Below, in pieces: positions 34,827 to 43,791 of a DNA stretch of 64,000 nucleotides (positions within the stretch are counted from its first letter, which is position 1; every line of letters begins with the position of its first letter). The notes beneath the pieces are model-generated. The model saw only the letters and a program-made list of their open reading frames with translations, was not told the origin of the DNA and did no database searches. Source of the stretch: Chondrus crispus (Eukaryota; Rhodophyta; Florideophyceae; Gigartinales; Gigartinaceae); NCBI RefSeq assembly GCF_000350225.1, contig NW_005178937.1, forward strand, positions 202,120-266,119, in the 5' to 3' direction. A program made the translations under genes and the position numbers.

Positions 34827-35362
34827 CGAAAAAAATCGACCCAAATAGGAGGGGGAATTTGGATTTCCGACTCGCACTTTTCGCGGAGTTGTTACAATGG
34901 TAGGGGGACTGTGATTTCTTGATCATTTTGGGGGGGGACTAGGCTACCGTAAGCAATGTACGCAAGGGTGCTTTTAGTAGCCCTTCAATCCCCTCCTTGC
35001 AACCATCGAACATGCTACGACGTTCGCCCTGCGCTGGTACCGCTTTCTAGGACGGGAAATGCGAGATGGTAATGCCTCTGCTTTAATGCCTCTGCTTTTT
35101 CCATCTCGTCTTTTAACTTTTTCAAAAGGGATGTGGAGGGAGATACGCTCTGATCCGGGTTTTTCCTGCTCCAACTGGAGCACAAAAACTAGTTTTTGTC
35201 CATTGCCTATATCTTGCCGGCATCCTTTGCCCGCTGCGCCCCGTTTCCGGCCACGCCTGAGATCAGCGTCCCTCCTTCCGGCATGCACTCACCTTGCCAC
35301 CACGCACACCCCTCCTCTCCATTTCCGTCCTCGCCCGCCCTCGCCCGCCCTTGTCCACCCTA

Positions 35363-36925
35363 CTACCTCCGTCCCGTGCCGTGCATGCTTCCGCAGCCCG
35401 CCAACCTCCGCCGGACGCACGGTGTAGTTGCCCTCGATATACAGAGATGGCGGAGGAGCTCTTTGCGGATGGTCCTGTAATGCGTGTACGGTGGTTGTCG
35501 ACGATAGATACCCTTGCTTTTAACAAGGGCAGCTATGGTCTTGCTGTTGATATGAGGTTCACACGATGCCTCTTCTAGTATGCAACGCGCTACCTGCTGT
35601 GCAGTATATGCAGGAGCACATGCTTTGTTGTGATTTATCCGCCGGTTGGTCGGGCTTGCTCCAGGGGCCGGCACTACCTGTCCGAAACACTCGTTTGCTT
35701 GTTCGAGGTACTTGTTAAGTTTCCAAAAACCACTCCGTGGTTGGAGATCGAACACGAACGTCGCGTGGCAGGTCTTAACTCGGCACCGCATGACCATCTT
35801 AACTAGAGTTTGGTGGATATTTATACCGTTTTGCACGCCCAAATCAGCTGTCTGTGCCCTCACAAGTTGCTCGCATTTCCAGCGAGCGCTGAGATGCATT
35901 CCCAAGACTGGTAGAATCGACTTCACCGGGCGCGGCTTCCATGTGCGAGCTGCAACGCTATCTCCCTGTAGTGCAACCCGTGCGCGGTCCAAGCATCGCT
36001 TCTTGGACTGGTACTTTTGCTGGCGCCGCCTTTCATTCTTACTTACAGTATCGTAGTCTTCGGCATGGTTGTTATCCTGTGTTGTGGCACTCTCATCGTC
36101 ATCTTGATTTTCAATGTCGACATCTATATAGTCGGCTATGTAATCTGCCGGATTGAAATCTGTGTTGAATCCTTCCTCGGTCTCTCCATTTGAGGAGTTC
36201 AATTCATCATCGCTCAACTCTTCAGTACTAGAATAAATGTCGCCTCCATGTTGACTGAAAGAGTCAGCAGGCATACCCCGCGCTGCCCTCTCCTTGCGAA
36301 GCTGTTCTGCTCGCTCGGCCATATTTTTATCCTCTTGGGCCTGTTTATCACAGTCAACGTCAGCATCAGCGTGCGTATCTATCTCCTCGTCTTCCCTATT
36401 TTCGTCCTCTGACTGGAAAGAGGGCTCATCTGCCTGATCACGGGGCACGTCATCCTTAGAATTGCTTGGTGTGGAATCGCTACGCACGCGCTGGTTGAAC
36501 TCGTTCATTTCTTCGCCATACATTTTTTCTTGTTCTTCACGATGTAGGGATTCCTCGGCACGTGTTTGCGAAATTGTGTACTTCAAATTGGGTTGGATAT
36601 GAAACTGAGGGGCCGGACCATGCATAAGTTCATGGAATTCGTGTTCTTTCTTCACAATTTCCCAACATCGTGACAGTACCACCATGCACCTTGACAGCTG
36701 CCTCATGCAATCTTCACGTTCCGCCATAGCCTCCAGCCCGTTCGCACGGGCAACATGGTGGTCTGGATGGACCATGAGGGCTAGTTTGTGGTAGCTGCGT
36801 CGAATGGCTTTGAAAGAAGTTCCAACGCAGAACACGTCGCTAATTAGTGTACAATCTCTCTCCACCGTGCTGAAGTGCCGCAGCGCTAGCTGCAAAGTAG
36901 ATGGGAACATTCTTTTTGGCGGCAT
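35363..36925 (-). CDS. J-domain protein with MULE-type DNA-binding region, transposon-encoded
   Basis: The frame is open from 37162, but the first 79 codons overlap the inverted repeat. I choose ATG at 36925 (MPPKRMFPSTLQLALRHFST), giving about 520 residues. Residues 15-95 are a DnaJ J-domain with YHKLALMVHPDHH containing the invariant HPD. An acidic linker with coiled-coil character follows (REEQEKMYGEEMNEFNQRV; EEIDTHADADVD). The C-terminal third has CRVKTCHATFVFD and YTAQQVARCILEEASCEPHI, IAALVKSKGIYRR: the C-x4-C beta pattern and following helices resemble the DNA-binding region that precedes the transposase core in Mutator/FAR1-like proteins. The core itself is absent. Hsp70 recruitment by the J-domain is inferred. 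Confidence 0.65.
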   Translation of the reverse strand: MPPKRMFPSTLQLALRHFSTVERDCTLISDVFCVGTSFKAIRRSYHKLALMVHPDHHVARANGLEAMAEREDCMRQLSRCMVVLSRCWEIVKKEHEFHELMHGPAPQFHIQPNLKYTISQTRAEESLHREEQEKMYGEEMNEFNQRVRSDSTPSNSKDDVPRDQADEPSFQSEDENREDEEIDTHADADVDCDKQAQEDKNMAERAEQLRKERAARGMPADSFSQHGGDIYSSTEELSDDELNSSNGETEEGFNTDFNPADYIADYIDVDIENQDDDESATTQDNNHAEDYDTVSKNERRRQQKYQSKKRCLDRARVALQGDSVAARTWKPRPVKSILPVLGMHLSARWKCEQLVRAQTADLGVQNGINIHQTLVKMVMRCRVKTCHATFVFDLQPRSGFWKLNKYLEQANECFGQVVPAPGASPTNRRINHNKACAPAYTAQQVARCILEEASCEPHINSKTIAALVKSKGIYRRQPPYTHYRTIRKELLRHLCISRATTPCVRRRLAGCGSMHGTGRR

Positions 36926-37163
36926 AACTGAAATACGGAAAGATATCTGGTTCCCCTTGGTAACCGTACGGTGGGAGAGCTGAAAAAGTACGAACGGGAT
37001 GGGGACAAAGAAAATCTGGGTCAAATAGGTGGGGGAATTTCCATCCCGTTTCAATGAATTTTTTCGCATGTTCCGATCAGGAGGGGGACATGGAAAAAAG
37101 TTTCGTTTTAAGGGGGTGACTGCTCGTCTCGGACACAATTTAGGGGGGGGGGAATCGGTCATT

Positions 37164-37257
37164 CCCCCCCTTTATCGAAACAAAATTCACCTGTCTCCTA
37201 CTGTATCGATACAATATCATGTGTCCCCCCCTGACACCAAAAGATTTTGACCTTGTC
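37164..37257 (-). repeat. Right terminal inverted repeat
   Basis: Inverted copy of 34731-34826. A G run of ten (37143-37152) lies just inside it. Confidence 0.85.
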
Positions 37258-37320
37258 CCCCTACTGATTGCAGCATTAAGCCAAAGTTTAAGCGTGAGAG
37301 AAGTGCAGAAGAGGAGCAAT

Positions 37321-37343
37321 GGGTGCATCCAGAAATTGCCACT
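37321..37343 (+). repeat. Left 23-bp terminal inverted repeat of Harbinger
   Basis: Exact reverse complement of 39858-39880; begins GGGTGCATCC. Similarity continues weakly inward (ACTTCAACACTGCGAC against ACTCCATCACTCCAACAC). Confidence 0.9.
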
Positions 37344-37547
37344 TCAACACTGCGACACTTTTTGGCCAATCACAGGCCTCCGTTGGGCTGGAAATGTAGT
37401 GGGCGCCCCACCACTTCTGCTGAAGTGCAAGGACCCCCGAGGGGTCCTTGCACTCCGCCACTCTGCAATATGATAACATTTTGTGGGGGGTTGATCCCCT
37501 TCCTGCTCTCAGGATCAACACGGACGACCCAAAATTGCCCATATCCT

Positions 37548-38474
37548 ATGATGGCCAGCCCAAAACGCACACAAGCTCTCGAAGAACTCGCAGTGCTCGC
37601 AACAGCAGCAGCATCTATTGCTGCTGTTTCTCTCACATGGAGGGTTCTTCAAAGGAGAAGGATAAACGGGAGAAAACGAAGATCCCGAAAGCCCCCTCAG
37701 TATCGCCGAGCGGCATTGATCCGACCGGTTTACACCAGGCTGACAACGCCATGGAATCAAATTTTGTCATGCGGCATCGACGATGACTTTCTCCTCGCGA
37801 CAAACTTCACAAAGACCATCATTTTACAGCGTATTCTGCCATTCTTTGAGTCTGAGCGCGTTGGGTTCAATTTTGGGAGCCCATACAGAAACGGTGTAAA
37901 AACGAGAGGACGTAAGCCTTTCCTTAACAGCATTGATTTACTTGGTCTGGCGTTATGGTACATCAAAACAAAAGGAACAGTCTACAATATGTGCCCTATT
38001 TTTGGAATTGTATCCTCCAGCGTAAGTGTATGGTTAGACTACAGCTTAGAGGTGCTGATGCGCGTTGTTCGCAAACAAGAGCGAACTGATTTTGCAATCC
38101 GCTGGCCTACATTTGCCGAAATGAAACTTTCAGCAGCTCTTCTCGAAAACAATCGGCAGAATGGAGGCCTTCTCACTGGCGTGTTCGCTATAACGGACGG
38201 TGGCAGAATGCCCTGCGCTGACTACACGGACGCCAACCTTCAGAACGCGTACTATGAAGGGTTTACACAGTCTGTCGAGGTGACCAATTTGTTCGTCTTT
38301 AATTTTTTTGGTGAGCTCATACACGCTGCTATTAACTTTCCGGGAAGTTGGCATGATAACAAGCTGGCTATGGCATCGGGTTCCAGATGGGACTTGACGG
38401 GAAGCCATGGACGCGAACGACGTCGCAATAATTGGGAGAGGAGGGGTGTTTGGCATGATGTTGGCATGTGTTGA
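37548..38474 (+). pseudogene. Harbinger (HARBI1/DDE_Tnp_4) transposase, C-terminally truncated
   Basis: The frame is open from 37323, but adjacent ATG codons at 37548 and 37551 (MMASPKRTQALEELAVLATA) give the likely start, 308-309 residues. The middle shows a helix-turn-helix-like region (FLNSIDLLGLALWYIKTKGT, IFGIVSSSVSVWLDYSLEVL). The catalytic domain begins with GVFAITDGGRMPCADYTDAN (first Asp), QNAYYEGF, VFNFFGELIHAAINFPGSWH and DNKLAM (second Asp region). After this, homology ends abruptly and the frame closes at 38474. The final acidic residue and the C-terminal third are missing, so it should be inactive. Confidence 0.8.
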
Positions 38475-39857
38475 AGTCAAGGTAAGCGAGAAGGCGGGGA
38501 AATGGTGTAAGACGGAATACGGCAGCCGCGCTCAGGTTTGGCGGGCTGAGAGAGGGTCTTAACTTGCCCGGGTTTGCTTTGCTTGCCCGAGTTTACCGGT
38601 CATTTATTACTTTATTAATGTAAGTACACGCCTTCCCCTTACGTTAGTAGTGGACAGGTGTCCTTTCCCTTACGTTAGTAGTGAACAGGTGTCCCAGAGC
38701 GACGGTGCTGACTTACAGAGGCATACAGCGCCATAAATTGCCAGAACGCAACGGGGAGGACACTGTGGGTTCTACAAATTCGCTCCGAGGACGCATCGAC
38801 AGGGACGTGACATGCTGCAGCGTCAAACAACTTCGCCCCAGGGACGCGTCGACATGGACGCGAGACGCTGCAGCGTCGCTCGCTTCCGACCCAGAACGTG
38901 GCCATTGCGGGTGATCCCAGATCATCGGGATAAATAATTGATCTCACCCCCTACTTCTCTCCTTACTACTCCGCGGGATAGCGTATCTATCGCCGGCGCT
39001 GTTTGGTCAAAAAACGGATCTACAACCACTGCCCAGTATCGCCGTTCGCCTCCCCTCCTTTCTTCTCAATCTAATCACTCCTACGCAATGCACGGCAATA
39101 GAATCATCACTGCTACGACCGCACTAACCGCAACCGCAGCTCTATTCTCCCTCCTTTCATTGCACCAAGCTATTTCAAACTATCCTCGACCCCGAAAATT
39201 CACAAAGCCCTTAGATCTCGGACGGGGATGGACTTTTGTCAGAGCCATCAGGATTTTTAACGACAAAGAATTCAGTCGTACATACCGTATGGAGGGGGGG
39301 ATAATATTTGGTCAGAAACGTCCGCTGCAGACGAGGAAGCAATAGTGAGAGACTTTGCGTTGGTGGCCCCCGTCTTCCGAATGGTGGGAGTCAGAGAGAT
39401 GCGCCAGAGGCGCGGAGAACGGCGCACGTGGCATTGAGGTGTGGAAGCCATTTTCAGGAAAGTAGTCGGCAGAGAGGTGCTTCGTAGAGTTGGGTTGCCT
39501 TTGCGAGATGGCAGGTGCATAGATTTTTGCAAAGGGGATGTTGAGGATGTTTTCGGCACGGGGCAAGCACTGCGTCCACCGGAGCACAGCGTCCAAATTC
39601 GAAAGTTACAAACTTACAAAAGTAGCCAATATATGATTGACATTTGTCATTACACACTGACATAACTTGAGCTTGCAGTGTAGGGTCGTACTTAGTTTCA
39701 AATCATATATTAACGCCCAGTAGCCAATAGTAGTGCAAATCATGGCTCGGGGCAAGCAAACCCGGGCAAACTCGGGCAAGTTAAGACCCTCCCTGAGTAG
39801 CGCAGTGGTGGCATAGTTGCATTTTTCGACATTTATCATACTGTGTTGGAGTGATGG
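38475..39857. repeat. Nested repeat-rich insertion inside the Harbinger element
   Basis: GAGGGTCTTAACTTGCCCG occurs at 38552-38570 and inverted at about 39773-39791, bounding roughly 1.24 kb. Between them are two direct copies of CCTTACGTTAGTAGTG(G/A)ACA at about 38637 and 38669. There is also a two-copy unit of about 50 bp (38787-38880) containing CTGCAGCGTC, the second with the palindrome GACGCTGCAGCGTC. An 85-residue ORF lies at 39088-39345. I interpret this as a second, smaller inverted-repeat element that inserted into and truncated the transposase gene; no duplication was found. Confidence 0.5.
39088..39345 (+). CDS. Small ORF, possible remnant of another Harbinger transposase N-terminus
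   Basis: 85 residues: MHGNRIITATTALTATAALF, then a hydrophobic helix, RPRKFTKPLDLGRGWTFVRA and IRIFNDKEFSRTYRM. The pattern (hydrophobic start, basic stretch, then Arg-Ile-x-Asn-Asp-x-Glu-Phe followed by an aromatic/Arg/Met turn) is reminiscent of HARBI1-like N-termini. The reading then degenerates. Treat as a weak call. Confidence 0.25.
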   Translation: MHGNRIITATTALTATAALFSLLSLHQAISNYPRPRKFTKPLDLGRGWTFVRAIRIFNDKEFSRTYRMEGGIIFGQKRPLQTRKQ

Positions 39858-39880
39858 AGTGGCAATTTCTGGATGCACCC
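39858..39880 (-). repeat. Right 23-bp terminal inverted repeat of Harbinger
   Basis: Exact reverse complement of 37321-37343; followed by the AAT duplication at 39881-39883. Confidence 0.9.
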
Positions 39881-40233
39881 AATGTACACGTGTTCATCAT
39901 GCAGCCCACTTGTCCATTCATGTAGGCATCTCAAGTAGGCCATCTCAAGCGCTCTCCCTAGCTACTCTAGAGGGTCGAAAGACAGAAATAGACCTGGCCT
40001 TGTCCTCTGCATATTCACATCAGGTCTTAGCAGTGGCAAACGCTATGCAACCCGCACCCGTCCCGCACCATCGTCACACTTTCCAGCACAATACGCTTTT
40101 TCGTTAGACCTCTGTGCTTTCCCGTCTGCTCTTGTCAGTACACCAGCAACACTTGCGAAGAAATCAGCAAACGCTCCATCCCGACATATGCGCAGTCCAC
40201 CCCGCTTCAGAGTGGATGCTGTCTTGCACACCC

Positions 40234-40297
40234 GCTGCTTTCCCACAGAGCTGCTTTCTCACAGAGCTGCTCTCCCACAGAGTTGCTTTCCCGCAGA
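40234..40297 (+). repeat. 16-bp tandem repeat, four copies
   Basis: Four head-to-tail copies of GCTGCTTTCCCACAGA with one or two changes each, followed by a partial fifth (GCTGCCCTTTC). Confidence 0.9.
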
Positions 40298-40373
40298 GCT
40301 GCCCTTTCTTCAGCCCCTGTCGGAACAGACGCTTCTCCTTCCCTCCCGGCCCGACGTCTAAACCTGTGATTCA

Positions 40374-40421
40374 AACTTCTCTTCTTTCCGGTCTTATAGA
40401 AGACCGGAAAGAAGAGAAGTT
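40374..40421. repeat. Perfect hairpin with 22-bp arms and 4-base loop
   Basis: The left arm begins AACTTCTCTTCTTTCCGGTC and the right arm is its exact reverse complement, separated by ATAG. It lies about 155 bases upstream of the membrane-protein start. It could be a small-RNA precursor, a transcript 3' structure or a transposon scar. Confidence 0.9.
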
Positions 40422-40576
40422 TTCTATACTTAAACCCTAATCATGTCATTTGCTTCAGTCCATTTTGACATCTTAGCGGGATCACCAGTCTGAAACCCGC
40501 CTAAAATAGTTCACACAGCCCCTCCGAGGTAAAACTGTCCCTCTGTCACATCGCATGCTAGAAGGAAAATCCCCAA

Positions 40577-42225
40577 ATGGGAGTGGCAAGCATCATAGTG
40601 GCTTTTCTATGCCTTTTTCCCCTCCTCAGAGTAGGCTCGAGCCAAGCTTTGCCAGACTTGCCGGACTTCCCCTCGGCTTCCCCTGTCGTGAGTCCAAGTC
40701 CGTCTCCAGGTTCCGTGCCCGAAATCTCAAATCCATCTCCTTCTGAGAATGTCGAGCCTTCTCCTTCGCGGCCCCCATCAAAAACAAACTCTCCTGGAGC
40801 AGTGCCCTCAGGATCAATGGTTCCATCATCAGATTCTTCCGAGCCTACGCCAAAAGTGTCGCCAAACCCCTCTCAGCCTCCTCAATCCGGTTCTCAAGTT
40901 TCTTCTTCCCCAAGCCCCTCCGTGTCGAGTTCCCTGCACACTAACTTGGACGGAGCTTGCCTTCGAGATGAAGAAAACCCGCAACCAATATTAGGGAAGT
41001 CGCAGCTGCGGTACGCCATTTCAGTTCTACTTAGTGCTGGTGCTGTCGCCTTTGCCTCGGTGTTGTACGGGCTTGCATCAGACTGGGATCCCGAAGAGGT
41101 TCATGCCGTCTACAGGTTGATTTGGATCACAGTTGCCCGCATTCTTATCTTTGGTGCTGTGAAGGTATCTGCAGCTCTCGTCGCATCAATCACGAAGGCA
41201 TCTCCCGGTGATAGCGCACTAGATGCAAGTGGTGCATTTTTGACTTGGGGGTCGGCAACCTTTACCCGGCTGTACTACGAGGGGTTTAAAATGACGATGG
41301 CAGCTCTCGAATTCGTCGACAATAATACAGTTTGGGATGATAAGCTTCGAGAGTTCTTGAGCGTGCAAAGGAATTCCTCACAGCCGTCTTGTTTGCATGA
41401 GGCCTCTGCCAACCCTGACGAAGGACAATTTTTAGCTCAGGAGCGCGGGCTTGTAAATCGATTGCAGGGAAATTTGTCGCTCGTGCAGCGCATAGTCGGC
41501 GGGAATTCTGAACGAAGGCTTCTGCTACTCACTACAATCTTGTATTTCGCATCAGAAATCTCAGTGCTGACTACAAACGTTTTTACCCTCGTGGGTGCTT
41601 TCATGGAAAACGTAGATCCGGACGACGTCAGCTTCTTCGCATCCGACGAGAATGCTGAGCCGTGCTTCAGTTCAAAAGACGCTCCTAGTTCGTTTTTCAT
41701 CATACTTCAAGAGCTTTTCTGTCCGTTCTCTGTTTGAAATTCATCAGCAACTAACATGTGCCTTCTTTTCAATTTCTGCCTTCGATACGTTGTCCAACCA
41801 TCCCTTTGCCTCCACCAGTCATCTTTGGGTTGATATCTCTGCAAGTTACGTATGCGTTTACCCAGCAACCTTCCCTTGTTCCGCTTTTGACAGTCAGTGC
41901 ATATTGCCCGACCTGTGAAAAGTACCCTCGTTTCAACAGCTTGTTGAGGCATTTGCGATGGCTAGCGTCTATTACTTTGGGGCTCTGGGTTGCCTCTTTG
42001 CTGGCGATGCCTGTTCTTGCAGCTCCCTTACAACCACTTTTTCTGGCGGGGGACTTGAGCCTTTTTTGGTACGTTATAATTGCTCCTCCAAGTTACCAAT
42101 CTGCAAGTTATATCGTCACAGCATCATTCACGTGTCTGGCAGCAATCGTAGGAACATACATTATTTACGGAATATCTATTGATCAAAGAACATCAGAAGC
42201 TGATGGGATCGACACAAAATTGTAA
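40577..42225 (+). CDS. Ser/Pro-rich membrane protein with signal peptide, one intron
   Basis: Family not recognised. The N-terminus MGVASIIVAFLCLFPLLRVG is a signal peptide. Residues 25-120 are dominated by Ser-Pro dipeptides (VVSPSPSPGSVPEISNPSPS), typical of a glycosylated extracellular stalk. Helices follow: SQLRYAISVLLSAGAVAFASV, YRLIWITVARILIFGAV and RRLLLLTTILYFASEISVLT. The first frame closes at 41737. A phase-1 GT-AG intron with donor GTCCGT at 41721 (or GTTCGT at 41688) and acceptor CCACCAG ending 41818 joins it to 41819-42225. That restores a helix (IFGLISLQVTYAF) and three more (LASITLGLWVASLLAMPVLA; LFLAGDLSLFWYVIIA; YIVTASFTCLAAIVGTYIIY). With the 98-bp intron the product is 516 residues. 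It is probably a surface or secretory-pathway protein. Confidence 0.6.
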
Positions 42226-43098
42226 ATACACAACAATTTCCCCACGTTGTAGGTAGAAACGCCGCACGTCGGATTGGTTTTTGATGAACGAGGCTATGCG
42301 AGTCGCTTGAATTTGACAGTTTGCTTATAATGTAACAGAAGGGGAAGTTATTTGGTTGATATGGTAGCCTTGTTGTTCTAGACATGTTTTGTTTACATAC
42401 ACTACGCGTCCGTTATGACGCCAAGGAAATAAAAGAAAGCTCCGTCCCTAATCACGTAGGAGTGCTCTACCTCCGTTCTCTGTACTTGACGAAATCTCCG
42501 GGAAATGCTATCTAGCATCAGAGTATTGGAGCACGCACTGCATCATATCCTTCGGACAAAGGTGTACAGATGTGTTAAAACTAGTGCAAGAATTATCAGT
42601 CCACATGTGCTCTGCATTTCAAAATTCGTGGGATATATACGGCTCCTCTTTGTTTGAGGTGCCTTTATTATTGAAATGGCATTGAATAGATGGCTCGACT
42701 TCGTTGGCTTTCCAAATGATATCAAGGCAGCCTCTAAAAGTATGGGAGCAATAAATGGGTACTTTAAACAGTTGTATTGCCTTGATTGATCCACAAAGTG
42801 AAACTGAAATTGGCAATTGACACAAGCGCTTGTCGAAGATGTATCTGAGCCGCGAAAATGACAGCATCTGCAACATACCACCTCACGGTGTCGATAAGTT
42901 CGGAATTTCATAGAAATCAAATCTTTACTTCATCCGAAAGCCCTTCTAAGTGGGCTGATTACGTACTTGAAAGCGAATTGAACAGACCACTAGAATCAAG
43001 TCTTTCTCGCTTGAAGGAATAGGACAAGAGCCCAACATTACTTTTCTTCTTAGGTTGACCAGAAAAGAACTGATTGACGCATTTTTGGTGCTTCAGCA
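42226..43098. other. AT-rich intergenic region
   Basis: Apart from the weak minus-strand cysteine-rich frame at 42543-42920 there is no recognisable gene. The region is AT-rich and contains the 3' end of the upstream membrane-protein gene. Confidence 0.4.
42543..42920 (-). CDS. Short cysteine-rich ORF, doubtful
   Basis: 125 residues with VVCCRCCHFRGSDTSSTSAC and VNCQFQFHF, a C-x2-C ... C-x2-C arrangement resembling small zinc-ribbon or RING-like proteins. The rest has no motif; a hydrophobic segment (CGLIILALVLTHLYTF) lies near the end. Base composition resembles the surrounding non-coding DNA, so it may be chance. Confidence 0.25.
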   Translation of the reverse strand: MISMKFRTYRHREVVCCRCCHFRGSDTSSTSACVNCQFQFHFVDQSRQYNCLKYPFIAPILLEAALISFGKPTKSSHLFNAISIIKAPQTKRSRIYPTNFEMQSTCGLIILALVLTHLYTFVRRI

Positions 43099-43650
43099 CT
43101 AAACGAGCCCGCCGCTGCAGTCATCGACGTTGAAGACAGATGCGAGGGACAGGAGACCACCTCTTACAGAGGCCAGTTCTGGGAATTTCTTACCCTTGTT
43201 GATTATTGGGCAATTTCCAGTCTCGAATTGGCGGACGAGCACTTGTAATATGTTGTAGTATAAGCGGAAGTTCTTCTTATTCTCCTCAGATGATCGAGAG
43301 AAATACTTCTTAGAGCCCTTTTGCATGAACGACATTCCCAATTGAATCTCACCAGTAGGGCGACGGGCGACAACCAGTCTCAAGAAGTCAGGCAGGACTT
43401 CGTTGGGGAATCCTGCCACACTAGGGCGGGGCCCGCTGATGCTGCGCACTCTGAAGGTGATAGTGAGTGCACCAATGGTGATCTCGCTACCACCTTTAGC
43501 ACCAGCACACACGAGGGGGTTCGAAAAACCGCCCAGGAATGTTCTTTGTCTGTTGCATGATTGCGCTTCGGCAAACGTCTGAACTGACAAGAATGCAAGA
43601 ACTACTGCAAGAAAATAAGTGGGAGACATTGTGGGAAGCAAAGTTGGCAA
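43099..43650 (-). CDS. Small secreted protein of unknown function
   Basis: 183 residues from the first ATG (MPTLLPTMSPTYFLAVVLAF), or 176 from the second at 43629, which gives the tighter signal peptide: MSPTYFLAVVLAFLSVQTFA with a likely cut after AEA. The mature part has four Cys (SCNRQR, LVCAG, GNCPII, DDCSGG), fitting two disulfides. It also has alternating beta-like segments (EITIGALTITFRVRSI) and a basic helix (KKNFRLYYNILQVLVRQFE). I recognise no family. It is expected in the cell wall or extracellular matrix. Confidence 0.55.
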   Translation of the reverse strand: MPTLLPTMSPTYFLAVVLAFLSVQTFAEAQSCNRQRTFLGGFSNPLVCAGAKGGSEITIGALTITFRVRSISGPRPSVAGFPNEVLPDFLRLVVARRPTGEIQLGMSFMQKGSKKYFSRSSEENKKNFRLYYNILQVLVRQFETGNCPIINKGKKFPELASVRGGLLSLASVFNVDDCSGGLV

Positions 43651-43769
43651 TACGGCTGTGGGATGGGAAGTTCTAGGAGTTATGACGGTCGGAGTCTCGT
43701 TTATATATGCATTGGTCTGAGGTTGAAACTACCTTTGGGTCGCTTTCAAGAGACATACAGGTTTCAAGT

Positions 43770-43791
43770 GGGGGGGGGGGGGGGGGGGGGG
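43770..43791 (+). repeat. 22-base poly-G tract
   Basis: An uninterrupted run of 22 G followed by TGGCGGGG. It lies about 120 bases upstream of the secreted-protein gene start on the other strand. It could form G-quadruplexes; length is uncertain because homopolymers are error-prone. Confidence 0.9.

Larger units (their letters stand above)
34731..37257. mobile_element. DNA transposon with about 95-bp terminal inverted repeats, MULE-like
   Basis: 34731-34826 and 37164-37257 are inverted copies with about five mismatches over 94 bases, sharing GACAAGGTCAAAATCT, ACACATGATATTGTATCGAT and TTTTGTTTCGATAAAGGGGG. Both inner flanks carry further G-runs and related words (CAAATAGGNGGGGGAATTT at 34842 and 37024). 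The ends may extend a few bases further out. CTGAGATTG on the left and CTGATTG on the right could be a decayed 9-bp duplication, as expected for Mutator-like elements. One long minus-strand ORF codes a J-domain/DNA-binding protein; no DDE transposase is visible, so this copy is probably non-autonomous or of a new type. Confidence 0.75.
37321..39880 (+). mobile_element. PIF/Harbinger element with perfect 23-bp inverted ends and AAT duplication
   Basis: Left end 37321-37343 starts GGGTGCATCCAGAAATTGCC and the right end 39858-39880 is its exact reverse complement over 23 bp. AAT precedes the left end (37318-37320) and follows the right end (39881-39883): a 3-bp duplication as expected for Harbinger. 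The element is 2560 bp. It codes a truncated DDE_Tnp_4-type transposase, then about 1.4 kb of unrelated repeats that look like a nested insertion. Confidence 0.9.
39881..40576. other. Intergenic region with tandem repeat and hairpin
   Basis: No gene recognised. It contains a 16-bp tandem repeat and a perfect 22-bp-arm hairpin, listed separately. The membrane-protein gene starts at 40577. Confidence 0.5.
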
